A DNA stretch of 64,000 nucleotides from Takakia lepidozioides (Eukaryota; Streptophyta; Takakiopsida; Takakiales; Takakiaceae), in assembly GCA_030704615.1 (NCBI GenBank), contig CM060733.1, positions 30,442,001 through 30,506,000 on the forward strand. The letters are read 5' to 3'. Shown in pieces: positions 22,600-33,581 of this stretch (position 1 is the stretch's first letter; each line of letters begins with the position of its first letter). The notes beneath the pieces are model-generated. The model saw only the letters and a list, made by a program, of their open reading frames with translations. It had not been told where the DNA came from and did not search any database. A program made the translations under genes and the position numbers.

Positions 22600-24960
22600 T
22601 TCTTTTTTTCCCTAAGTGAGACATTTCTTCATTAATACCTGTGAGGATGAACATCAACCCGGAATATACTGATTGCAAAACTCCCGTCATTATTATTATT
22701 TTTCAATCCAACCTGGATGAAAAAAGACTTCATCTGGCAGGACCTAAATACGGGACAAGACAGGTATACATAAATAAAACAACCCCGATGTTTTTCATCT
22801 AACCTAGATGAAAAACGGACTGCATCCGTTGAGTTCAAGACAAGATGAACACACGATGTTTTTCATCTTCCGCGAATGAGAAACGGACAACGTCCGTTGG
22901 GCGTATGGGCTAGCCGATGTTTTTCATCCTAAGAAGGATGAATGACGAGCCGGACAGGGGAAAACTCTACGCAACCCTAATGTCTTTCTTTTTGCGCTGC
23001 GAGAGTGCGCGCGATGGTGGCTTGGAGGTGGCGATGGTGCTCGTGCTGCAGATACCATGAGCTGCCAATCCCCCTGGAGTGTTTATGGCTCTTGTGAGCG
23101 CCGCCTCTGCAGGCTCTTTAAGGCGATGGCGGTGGCTTAGAGATGAGGGAAGATTCATTGTCTCATTTGTCTGTTTTTTTGCTGCACAAGGGAACAAAGG
23201 CAGTGATGGCGGGGGTACCACCTGCCTGCTTGTGAAGTTTCCCTATGAGCCCTCCTCTGGATCTTTGATGAATGGTGGCGTCTTGGTAGAACAAGGAAGT
23301 CTCTCTCTCCCTCCCTTTATAAACCCTACCTTATGAGACAAAGCTCTTTTTTCTTGTGCTTGGCAAGACTTTGCTTTGGTTAAGGTAGCAGTGTTGTGGT
23401 GTTGGCGGAGACCTCCCTGCACGGTTGGGCTTGTGGAGAGATGGTGACCATCCCCCAAACAGTAATTTTTTTTTTTTTTTCTATTTGTCTTGCTTCCTTA
23501 CTTTCTTTGGCATTCTTTGTGCTTAGATTCAAGTGTATTTGATCTCCGATAGCAAGTGTGGAAGCCTGCTACTCACCTTGTGCATCCTCACTAACTCACA
23601 ATGCGTTGTGGTTGTTTTTAGGACGGGCATAGGTGAGGGCTTCCACTTAATATGCTGATGTCTAGGTGTTGCTGGATGCCAAATGGGTTGTAGAGCCGGG
23701 GAAATGATTGCTAGCCATGGATTCATCTGAAAATGTTGAAAAACTAAACTACTCTATGGTTTTTCTTGATCCTACCTCTTTCTTTTATATATGAAGAACA
23801 AATATAGTGCTGTTTAAGGTGGGCTATTTCGGCCCAGCCAGTGGAAGACCTTTGCTTGGCTATGACAGCCGTGTTTATGATGGCTTATGTGAGACACACA
23901 TCTATTTTTCAGGCACTAGCTTGCTTTGCTTGCCTTATGGTAGTTGGAAACAAAAGGAAAGGCTGCAAGGAACTGTTTGTTGCAGCTACTCAGGTACCCC
24001 TGATGATAAAATACCCATGTTATGTTCCAACCCGGATGGCTCTATTAGCTAGATGTTTAGGCCAAGGTATGGTGAAGATTTTGTCTGTGGCTATTCGGCT
24101 GACACTGAAATATGACAGCAATATAATTGATAACTGGTTTTTGAGGCAGCCAAGGGTGGTTAAGTGGAAATATCTCCTAGACATGATGTAATGACATGGT
24201 CAAACGTGGAATGATGTGAATAGGGTGTGCTGACAGTATCATATACTGTCACAGGATGTGTATGCAGTCCTTTATTTTTACCTTGTTGTGTCATGAACTT
24301 TGATTTTCAGCTGTAGCAAGAAATAATGGTATAGGGGTATTCTGGAAAACTTACCAGACATATCCCCCTCCCTTGTGGGGGCAAGTTGTGTTGCAGACCA
24401 GTTTAAACAAATATTGGCAGGGCAAGGTATTTAAATCTGTGATATCCAAGTGTTCTTTTTCTTTCTTTTCTTAAAAACCCTCCATGACACCCATGGGGTT
24501 TGAGTAAATATGCTTGGATTACAGCTTGCGGACAGTAAATCTGTATGACCATTTGACCTGCACCACATCAAGGCCAAAATATGGCCAAGTACCCGCCATC
24601 CCACCCAGACCTCTGAATGTGTATCATGGTCATGAATGATGGTCAATCAGCATCAGTGGAATACTCTTTGGGTTATGAATAATACTGACATGAACACATT
24701 ACTGTACATGGATGTAATTCTGGATTTTCTAAGCTTGATAATTGATGGATGGTGCCACTGTTAAGTGGCTGATATGTCTGATTATTCTTCTTATTCATGA
24801 CAACGACCCTAGGGGTCTTGTCTTTTTCTTGACATGACAAAAAATATCTTCCTTTAAAAAAAAAAAAAATCTGCCCATCTCTCCCTCTCTTGTTTGTTTT
24901 GTTTTTTAAGCAGCACAAAAGATAGGGAGAGAGAGGGAGAGAGAGAGAGAGATCAGGAAA
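22600..24960 (+). repeat. Repeat family A, copy 4 (diverged, direct orientation)
   Basis: Follows the same order as copy 3 with much divergence: GGATGAAAAA hinge motifs (22690-22940), GC-rich block (22960-23330), a block with CATCCTCACTAACTCACAAT (about 23585), a CAACGACCCTAGGGGTCTTG and CTTGACATGA tail (about 24800), and a CTCCCTCTCTTGTTTGTTTT...CAGCACAAAAGATAGGGAGA terminus. The interior 23650-24790 is not obviously shared. The ORF at 23841-24191 has no recognisable domain. Confidence 0.6.
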
Positions 24961-24962
24961 GG

Positions 24963-24984
24963 TGGGGGGGGGGGGGGGGGGGGG
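24963..24984 (+). repeat. Poly-G tract
   Basis: About 20 consecutive G directly after the purine-rich end of repeat copy 4. Prone to length error in sequencing. Confidence 0.9.
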
Positions 24985-24998
24985 AAAACTTAGTCACT

Positions 24999-26776
24999 GT
25001 AGATGCATATATTGGTACACTTTTATTTTCAGATCGTTTTTTATCATAAGACATCATGGACTTGTTAGCAGTGCGGGACAACTGGAGGGGACTCCGGACA
25101 ACCTATGACTCAGTGGCAGGGTCAAAGACCCCAGAGCCATCACCAGGGATTTGATTTCCAAACATACCACAAAATATGTGTGTAGCGAAAATACGACGAA
25201 TGGCGAGAAGCGCAACGAGATCTTAGTGGCCTTTGTCCTGTCGGGAGAGATCTTTAGGATTTCTACCCGGTTTTCGGAAGGAAATGTTGGTATTTCCTAT
25301 CCATGATTCATTGGTTGGAGCTCCATAACAGGTGGAGTGCGGGGCAACTAAGTTGCAATCATCCAATGAAACTTCTCCACTGGGAAGAGGTCAATATGAC
25401 TCTTAACCCGTTAGGTTGTTGTACACCTTTTATTGGAGTTCCAAAGGTAGACCTTGGGATACGGGGCAACGTCGTTGCAGTAAAGATGTGATTATTCTCC
25501 ACTTATGTTTTGGGTAGTTATTGGAATTCGCAAGGAAAGACCTTGGGATGCGGGGCACATAGAGTGCAGTAATCTAACCCACGTTGTAGAATTAGAAGTT
25601 TGTTGATATGGCATAAGCTATGAAAGCTATGACCATCCAATTGCCAATGTAGAAGACTTCATACATCTTCGTTACTAATCACGTATTGTGAGTTTCTCTA
25701 TTTTTCTTCTTCACCAAGTGAAGAACCATAGGGGTGAGAATGGGAACAATGGGATGGCTAATATATGCACTCTTGTTCAATGCACACTGTCGATCATTAC
25801 TTGTCTTTGTATCACAGAATATATCTGTGTTTGCTCAAAGCATATCTCGAGAAAAAGTAAGTGCTTGTTGCATCAAGCACTCCGCAGTATACTGATGCTC
25901 CCTGCATGGGGCACAACGACTTCCCGCACGGGGATTCTAAGCTTAAACCTCCTGCAGCATTCCTCGAAGAGAGAGAAAAGTCAGAAGCAGTGAGGGGGTA
26001 AAAGTTGAGTTGTAGAGCAGTGGTTGCTGCTCCCCTCACATGAGTGAAGGATGTTTGGCACAGGAAAACCCAGAAGGGCCTGTGACCTTTTAGCATTAGG
26101 ATTAGCATATGTTGGTTCGTCTATTACTAGAGTGTGGTCCTCTGAGGTTCAGAAAGTATCCAATCTGTCTCACCATGAACTCTGCGATCCTGCGAGTCAT
26201 GAGGATAGTTACCAGAGTGTGGTCCTCTGAGGTTCAGAATGTATCCAATCTTTTCCGTTGACGCGGGAGCTGCTCTTTAGCCCTCCCAGATGCTTCCTGT
26301 TTAGGAGCATTTAGGTCCGTCCGAGCCCTAGTAGTATAGAACCAAAGTCATTCCAAGGCAGTGTTAGAATATGATCATCAAATTGCACCGTGCATATCTC
26401 TCTTGCATCATCTAGGGGATTTGAACCCAGTCCGGTGGGGGAGAATGGTGGTTTTGAAGTATTTTTTATCTGGGAACTCCAACTCTCTCCGAAGAGGGTG
26501 AGTCGGGTGGTTTTGAAGTATTTTTTTGGCTTTTTTCTTTTACTTTTCCCTCCTCTCTCCCGGAAGACTTGAACTATCTCCGAAGAGGGAGAGCCAAAGG
26601 GAAATTACTCTTCATCTTTTTCATGTCACTTAAGAGAGTCGTTGACTCCAAGGGATATCAGTGATACCCGTAACCTTAGTAGGGGGATTGTGCAAACTAG
26701 AGATTCTGAGTTCTTTTACACTCGGGGCGAGTGTTCCCTATTGGTCGCCATATATGTAGATGCATATATTGGTACA
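24999..26776. repeat. LTR-like block between two copies of a 22-bp direct repeat
   Basis: TGTAGATGCATATATTGGTA occurs at 24999 and 26755, each followed by about 40 bp of similar sequence including TTTTCAGATC. Between them are internal tandem motifs. CGGGGCA with nearby CCTTGGGAT occurs three times at 25330-25560, AGAGTGTGGTCCTCTGAGG occurs at 26133 and 26216, and CTCCGAAGAGGG occurs twice near 26495 and 26578. No protein domain was seen. It could be a solo LTR or a local duplication. Confidence 0.4.
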
Positions 26777-26976
26777 TATTTCTTTTCAGATCATTTTTGA
26801 TCTTAAGGCAGACAGTTTAGGCATTGTACTGCCAAAACAGGGCAATTTGCGAGTTATCTGGGAATCGCATCTGAGACGACCATGGAGGAGCTATGGCGTC
26901 AAAATGACCATAGGGAGCTGCATCGACAATGAGTTAGGTTGCCAATTCTGTACCACTAACGACAACATGCACTTGT

Positions 26977-27201
26977 TTGAAACAATATATGGCGACTGTT
27001 CCAGTCCCGGATTGCGATCTCTCTATTCTCCCGCCTTTCAAGTCCAGCAGGAGCACGCGGCGAGGAGTCTTGGCAATTGGAGGAAACAATCTATACAGCG
27101 ATGAAATATTGCGACAAAGCAAGTGCTGCATCGGAGCAAACGACAGGGTGAAGGAGCTTCCCGGCGAAGTTTTGAACTCCTCAGTGATGCATAGTGTGTA
27201 G
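26977..27201 (+). other. Short ORF after a splice-acceptor-like TTTTCAG, unknown
   Basis: A 74-codon ORF downstream of the second direct-repeat copy. It carries the block RRGVLAIGGNNLYSDEILRQ, which reads like real protein but which I cannot place. The segment after it (about 27195-27250) has a diverged partner at about 25075-25130 (CCCAGTGGCAGGGCCAAAGA versus CTCAGTGGCAGGGTCAAAGA), so two relatives of one unit may be present, one with the ORF part deleted. Confidence 0.25.
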
Positions 27202-27353
27202 GAGGAAACTCCAGATGATCTGTGACCCAGTGGCAGGGCCAAAGACCCCCTGGGGGCAGTATTTTTACTGCCAGGAAGCGGCAGACTGCCTATATAGCGA
27301 AACCATGGAAACCAACCAAAGGTGTGGCTTTTCTTCCCCAATTCCCTTGAGAT

Positions 27354-29547
27354 TGACCTTTGAATTCATTCATTTCATTTTCTGTTCAAGCTTTGTCCAA
27401 GAAGGGACCTTATAAGCATTGTTTGCTAAAAATCTATAAAAACTAACTCTCTTTCAAAGAGGATATATGTGCATCTCTATGTACATGTGTGAAGAGCATA
27501 GATGTGAAGCCCCAAGAGACAAGGCCTTAGGAATTTAACCCAATTACGTCATGGAAGTGAGGGTAGATGTCCATTATTATGTTTAAGGAGAGGGCGAGCT
27601 TGCATAAAGTGACGAAGCTCTTGTCAAATTTCCCTTTCTAGCTTAGTGGCGACGGCCTTATTGCATGAGAAAGCTATCGCCAAATTTCCATATTATTAAG
27701 TTCATATTTATGATTCATAAGCCCCCTGGCCATAGAGGACCATGGGAGGCGTTGCTAACTAGCTTTATAAGCGGTTAAACTATTTTGTAGAGGGCTGCCA
27801 AAAATGCAGAGCCCAGCACTTAAGTGCCGACACCTTAGGCGCCTTTGGGTTGGAGGTCAACCAAGGAGGTTACCTAGAATCGCCATGGAGAGGCGCATCT
27901 AGGTAGCGCGGCCTTCCCCCGTGGGGGGGTTTGACCCCTGGAGCAAAGTACGGGTCGCTGGTACACTGCGTGGCAGCATCAGGCGCCATAGCTAGGCCCG
28001 CGCAGGTACGACACGAGCGGCGGAAACGACGGAGCCTACCTATTACCCGCTGGACCCGCGCCGGCGGCGAGCCAGCCATGCCGCGCCACGTAGCGCTAGC
28101 CGCGGGGTATCGTTTTTAACCGCTGGATATTACGACGGACCCCGCCAGGGACTGTTGGTCCCTGGGACGGGTATTTTAAGGGGGGATTTCTCCCTATGCC
28201 TTTGATTTCTTGTACACTATTCATGGTGTTTTTCTTGCATGGGAATGAGGGCGTGTTTTAGCAAAGAATAAGAAATGGTTGGAACCAAGGATAGGCCCCA
28301 GTGAGGTCATCAGTTTGATATATATTCCGGGGCTTGTGAAAGCACGGCTCACGGGTAGATGCCATAGGCAGAGAGAGAGAGCCCAGAGATAGGGATGAGA
28401 GAATCCTTGGTGGGGTTTCACAAGGTAGAAGATGACATGTTTCGTTTTGGGCTGGTTGCCTGCATAAATTAATCAGATTATATTGGAAGTAGGTGGAAGA
28501 GGCGCAGGGAATGGACCTTGGGACCCGCTAAATGTTTAATCATTGTTTACACACCATGGTGGCGAGCAGATGAGAAACTGATGGGCGGCAGATTTCATTC
28601 ATCCTAGCCCGGTGATGGTTTAAGTTGCTAATGCATTCTTGAGTGGTTTGGTATAGGAATTTAGAGGCGCTCCCAAATGGAGAGCGGTTCCCCAATGCTC
28701 CCGACATAAAGGGCGTTCCCTTTGTACCTTGAGGGTAATTTAATTAGCTCCAGCATCCTACGATGATTCTCTATTTCTACGAATTTCATGCATTTGTAGG
28801 AATATTTTAATGATTTGTTCTTTATTATTTAGCGGGGTAATTTGCCTTTATTAAAGGATTTTATCCGGACCCCTTAACTTAAAAACGCAAATTTAAAGGG
28901 CGGTATCGTCCCCTTCCGCCGAGGATATTTGAAGTCAAGTACCCTGCCGCTGGGGGCCTTGGGCCAAAGAACGCGCATTGTTTTATTAGATCTCGGGAAT
29001 TACCTAGAGGTTTGATTTGTTATCATTCACCCGATGGATTGACCATTGAGGTTGAATTTTGGATTGCTCTAAGCAGGAGAGACTGACTTGGGAAAGCGGA
29101 TCCGGTCCCTTCCTAGGAGGTAGGACACTTATCTACCTCGGGATTTAGGGGGGGGCATTGGGCGAGAGATAGATGATCCCCGTCTCCCTGGGCTCGGGAT
29201 TCGTTTTGTGAAGGGATTTGAAGGTTCGTCCTAGCTATAAGCGTGTTGGGAGTCCAGGCATGTAGGAAGTAGTAATAAACAAAGACTTGGAAGGCAATTA
29301 CAATTAAAGATGTAGAAAACCCATAAACAAAACGTAGGACTAGGAAACGCAAATCGCCCTGTGAAGTGGAGTTGTTAAACTTTGCTTTGCCGGTAGGAAG
29401 TTAGACTATTTAGATCCGTCCATAGCTGATCCCTACACTTACCGTAGCCGGGTAGGTGGTTCGTTGAGCCCAACCTACACCGCAACTTGCCACGACCCCC
29501 TAGGCTAGTATGTCGTCACCCTGGCCGCGCGCGACCAGGGCTCGTCA
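27354..29547 (+). mobile_element. Solo LTR, same family as the 5' LTR at 42870
   Basis: About 2.19 kb, starting TGACCTTTGAATTCATTC and ending GGCTCGTCA. The terminal TGAC/GTCA inverts. It matches 42870-45119 over its whole length with scattered substitutions and small indels. No primer-binding site follows it and no purine tract precedes it. The flanking 5-mers GAGAT and GGAGG do not match, so it is not a clean solo LTR. It probably reflects recombination between elements or a deletion. Confidence 0.8.
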
Positions 29548-32206
29548 GGAGGTCAGAGTTGACCACGTGCTGCTCCAGAGTTTGGTATCCCATCCATGAA
29601 TGTGGGAGATCGGGCGAGCCTGTGACTGCTAGTTGGAGTGGGTGCTTTTGATAGCTAGACCTCAGGATTTCTAAGGGTCTGCATGCTAACTAGTGTCCGC
29701 CGTGCTGTTGAGGGCGCTCGAGGAACGTTTGGTGTGGGGCTGAGTTCCAACTGGCATGGCTCCTTAGCTAGTGTGTCAGCGTTTAGACTGCGCCTCCATT
29801 GTGTTTCCTTCCAGTATTCGGGTGGCGTGGGGCTGATCAACTGTGTGCCCAGTGTTCCGTATAGAGCTTTGTCAAAATCGCGTAGGCTCTGTGTGGAGCG
29901 TGTGGGGTAGTTGGTTGTTCCATCCATGAATTGGGCTTCAACCATTCATGTATCACCGATATCCATTGCTTCATCTTGTACAGGGTCCATCGTATTGGAA
30001 GGAAACGAGGAACATGACGATGACGCAGTTGAGATCCGGTGTCATAGTGTTTTGTTTTTTATTCGTGTCTGTTTTTTAATGGTGCCACTGCCTCTGTGTA
30101 TACCACCACAGACAATGCAGAGTGAAGATCGGGCAAGCACAGAGTAGTAGTGGAGTACATATCAGCTGTTGAGGTGGGAGAGAGGGGAGTGTCGAAAAGT
30201 GGGAGAGAATGGGATTATCTCGGGGAGAGATCTCATGGAGGCTCAACTACAAGAAGATGAGCCCTCCTCTACACTCACAAGGGGAAAATCCATCCCCATG
30301 TCCCAAGTGAGGTTTGATACCTCACTTGGCATATGAGACCAAATGAAGTCCCAACACACAAAATACAAATATAAATATCCAAAATGTCCTAGTTAACTAG
30401 AAGTAGGTAATTCTAGATAACCATGACTAAAACCATGATAGAGCTTTGGAGCTTTGAAGAACGACGACAGGAGTGGTGCCAGGAGGGTGGTGGGGCCAGT
30501 GAGTTGCTGTAACAAGAGCGTGGAGGGTGGTGGGAGATAGGATGGTGAGACCAGTGGGTTGAGGCTGATCCAGGATGACAGGACGACGGGTTGAGGCTGC
30601 TCAAGGACGTCGTAGCAAGCACCCTTTTTAGATATGTGGTTCAATCAATGCTTCTGTGCTTGAAGGTGCATAGTGTAAGTAGATAAAAAAATGGGGGTTG
30701 TGCTTCAGCTGTAGTTGTCATGACAGCTCGCTAGGCTCTCAATCAAAATGACCTCATTTATTAGATTAAGGTTGTTCTTTGGGGATTGTGTCATTTGACT
30801 TGGGCTTGTTGGTGAGTGCAACTGAGTTTGTAGAGAGTCTGACATTTGACGGTCTTTTCTACAAAAATTCTCTCTCTTGCTATGTACACTGTTTAAACTA
30901 TTTATATTTGTATAGGAAGGCAACAGATACCAACAGAACCAATGGAGGATGGTTCAGGCGCCACATTGGGGTAAGTAGAGTATAGGTGTCAAGTGGGGGT
31001 TTCTAGGGGTGAGATGTGTGGGGCAATCTTCTAGAAAGGTCCACCACTGCTTGTCCGAGGCCACCGCTTGGAGAGGGTATCTAAATGAGGAGCACTATGC
31101 TCTCCCTGCCTCTTATTACTGACTAAGTTAGTACTTATTTTTAGTGGGCTCTGCATAGGCAGGGTCCTCAAAAAAGAAAAAAAGAGGCAAACATCATGAA
31201 CCATATCTATACTTAATTAATAGAATAGTTGATCAAGTTAGTAGGTAGTAAGAGGGGGGCCTCCCTTATATACCCTCTCAGGGTGCTGGGACCCTTCTAG
31301 AAGCCAGCCAACCTTGGGATGGACACATGTCAGCCCTACAAGACTCCCTATCTAAATTTGGCCGATTTAATACATCTCGCGTTCCTCCCTTTTTTTTCTG
31401 GACCCGTTGATCTCATTCCTTAATACACGTGGCATTACATAAGCCCCCCACTCTAATTCCTGGGCCACTCTAGAATGAACAGGGCCCGAATGAAACTGCT
31501 CTACATATTCGGAACTCTATATTTGCGGTAGTGAGATTCAGAAGAACATGAAATGCATGGAAAGACTTGACAACCCTAATGTTTGCTAGTATGTAGCCCT
31601 CAAGAAATAATATTCTACCAAACTGAGTTTGTTCTTTCCTATTGAGACCTCAACAAGTGAAAGGGAGAGAAATGAAAACGTTTCCAAAAAATACACAATA
31701 CTTTCGCATCCAGGTGCTTCCTGGCTGGTGTTTTCCTTGGAAACTGGAAAAACAAAATAAAATAAGAATTTCAATACTTACTGTTAATTACACCACAACC
31801 CGAAACGGTCAAGAGGCTTATTTGGTAGTGCCAATGAGTCCTTTACCCTAAAGATTTCTGCAACGTTCTTTGACCACATTTTCTTCATCGACTTCAACAT
31901 GATGCCTAAGTCTCTCTCTACGAGAGAGCCAACAAATTAACCCTTAAGTTCCCAAGCCATTTTTTATTTTTTTTTACCAATTTTGGGTACCCAGCTGCAG
32001 TAAATTGCCCCTAGAAACATACCAAAAATCATCCGGAGATTCCAGCCTTATAGCAATGGGCCCAGCTCATTTATGCATGACATACCAAAAAATGAGCCAA
32101 GTCCACCGTGGAAATTGTGAGATTATAGCGTTGGCCCAGACCTCAAATATCAGGTCCCCAAGAAAAAGTGAGAAAGAAATTGGTTTGACCAAATCAAAAC
32201 CTAGCT
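29548..32206. other. Stretch with no supported gene; one 96-codon minus ORF
   Basis: The minus ORF 29655-29945 is the best open frame but shows no known domain. A perfect 11-bp hairpin CCAAGTGAGGT...ACCTCACTTGG lies at about 30303-30329. The region 31000-31500 has a CTTATATACCC box and looks LTR-like, but no pair was found. Confidence 0.3.
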
Positions 32207-33424
32207 TTATCCAATTTGAATCTGTTTGTATGCTAGCCCCATCCTGGCGATCATTATTTTTGCCTCATAATGTGATTTCGGTAACGCATTCTCTTTAGGC
32301 AAAAATGAATCCTTTAGTAATGACAGGAGCTCATCCACAAACGCATTTGTACACTTGTGGGTCGTGCAACAATTCAGCAGCATCAAAGTTGCTGTCAATC
32401 TACTGTGATGACACCCTTCATACAAAGGAATCTGTGACTCACTAAATATTTTGTCGTAGTTTCCCTCATATTGTTGCCTCTCATCCTCCGTCGTGCAACC
32501 CAGTCGAATTTGTGGCATTGCCTGGTTCCTCAGTGCTTGCATGGGGAATGAAATTCATCTTTATTCACTTGACAAGTCGCGTCCCTTCTGATTCTGTCAG
32601 TTGTTTCAAAAGCCTCTTGCAAAGCACGTTGCATCTCCTCTTGTAAAAGTTGTTCTTGATCAGCTTCACCCACACCCCTCGTTTCAGGTGTAGGACTAGA
32701 CGGTCCTTCCTCCCCATCCGAATCTTCATCATACATAATGTGAGCCTGCAATTTGCAGCACTGAAGCATGACTCAGCAGTGCAGATACATCAGTAAATGC
32801 GAAATGACAAATCAATGTTGTCAGCTGGTATGCCTTGGGCCAGTTCAAATACTGTTCAGGAACGAAGCCATTTTTTGCTTCTTGGAATTGTGCTTGATTC
32901 ATTCACTTCAGCCATTCAACAATGCGCTTGGCTATTATCAATACTTATCCTTGTGGATCCAAGGTTGTCTTTGAGGTTCATCCTCGAACTCTAATTGCAA
33001 CGTTAGTCTAATCTAGGATTGAAACGCCCCCGTTAATCTACTTACTTGAAGTGTTTTGGTGCATGTGTGGAGGTTAGGACACACGTCACGCGATCGTGAA
33101 AACAGGTGTAGCCATGCTTAGGACTGCCAACGGCATAAAGTGTAGTCACGGCCATGACTACCCTCGGCCCCACAACCAACGTCTGTGAGACACGTGTTTT
33201 GTTAGGCAGTCATGGCGCTCCTGACTGGCAGTGATTTTGAAAAATGGGACCCCATCTTGAGCAGAGACATCAGGTCGGAAATGCGTGTGGAGTAAGTATG
33301 GAGTGCGTACCGGAACTGTAGGGTACCTCAGGTTCGGGTCCCTGCGATGCAAGAGGAGGTGATTCTTTACTGTCTTGCGTAGTTGCCACTTGCCACCATG
33401 GCACTCTGAGCAACTACACAACAT
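32207..33424 (-). pseudogene. CACTA/En-Spm transposase (TNP2/TnpD type) remnant
   Basis: Three blocks run on the minus strand. At 33424-33158, MLCSCSECHGGKWQLRKTVK followed by NHLLLHR matches the N-terminal Transpos_assoc zinc-binding domain (CxCxxC...T...HL...H). At 32769-32530 is an acidic, Gln/Glu-rich linker. At 32542-32207 is the start of the TNP2 domain: PLYEGC, LSLLKDSFLPKENALPKSHY, then EAKIM. The LPKSHYEAK block is the hallmark of plant TNP2 proteins. Introns or deletions separate the blocks, and a frame change lies at about 32535. The catalytic RNase H-like part is missing downstream, and a stop follows the GLAYKQIQ block at about 32207. It is head-to-head with the Transposase_24-type gene starting at 33582. 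Confidence 0.8.
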
Positions 33425-33521
33425 TTTTCTTCAGGTTGTTTGCTATGGCGTAGGCGTCCTCAAACCTCCACAGGTTGTGGTCTCGCAAACTCATTCTCCG
33501 CCTATCCCCTGTCACACTCGA

Positions 33522-33542
33522 CCCCCCCCCCCCCCCCCCCCC
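33522..33542 (+). repeat. Poly-C tract between divergent transposon genes
   Basis: An uninterrupted C run of about 20 in the 160-bp gap between the minus-strand TNP2 remnant and the plus-strand gene at 33582. Confidence 0.9.
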
Positions 33543-33581
33543 CTCTGTACATCTTGATCGTCGTGTTGCGTTTAGGGAGGC

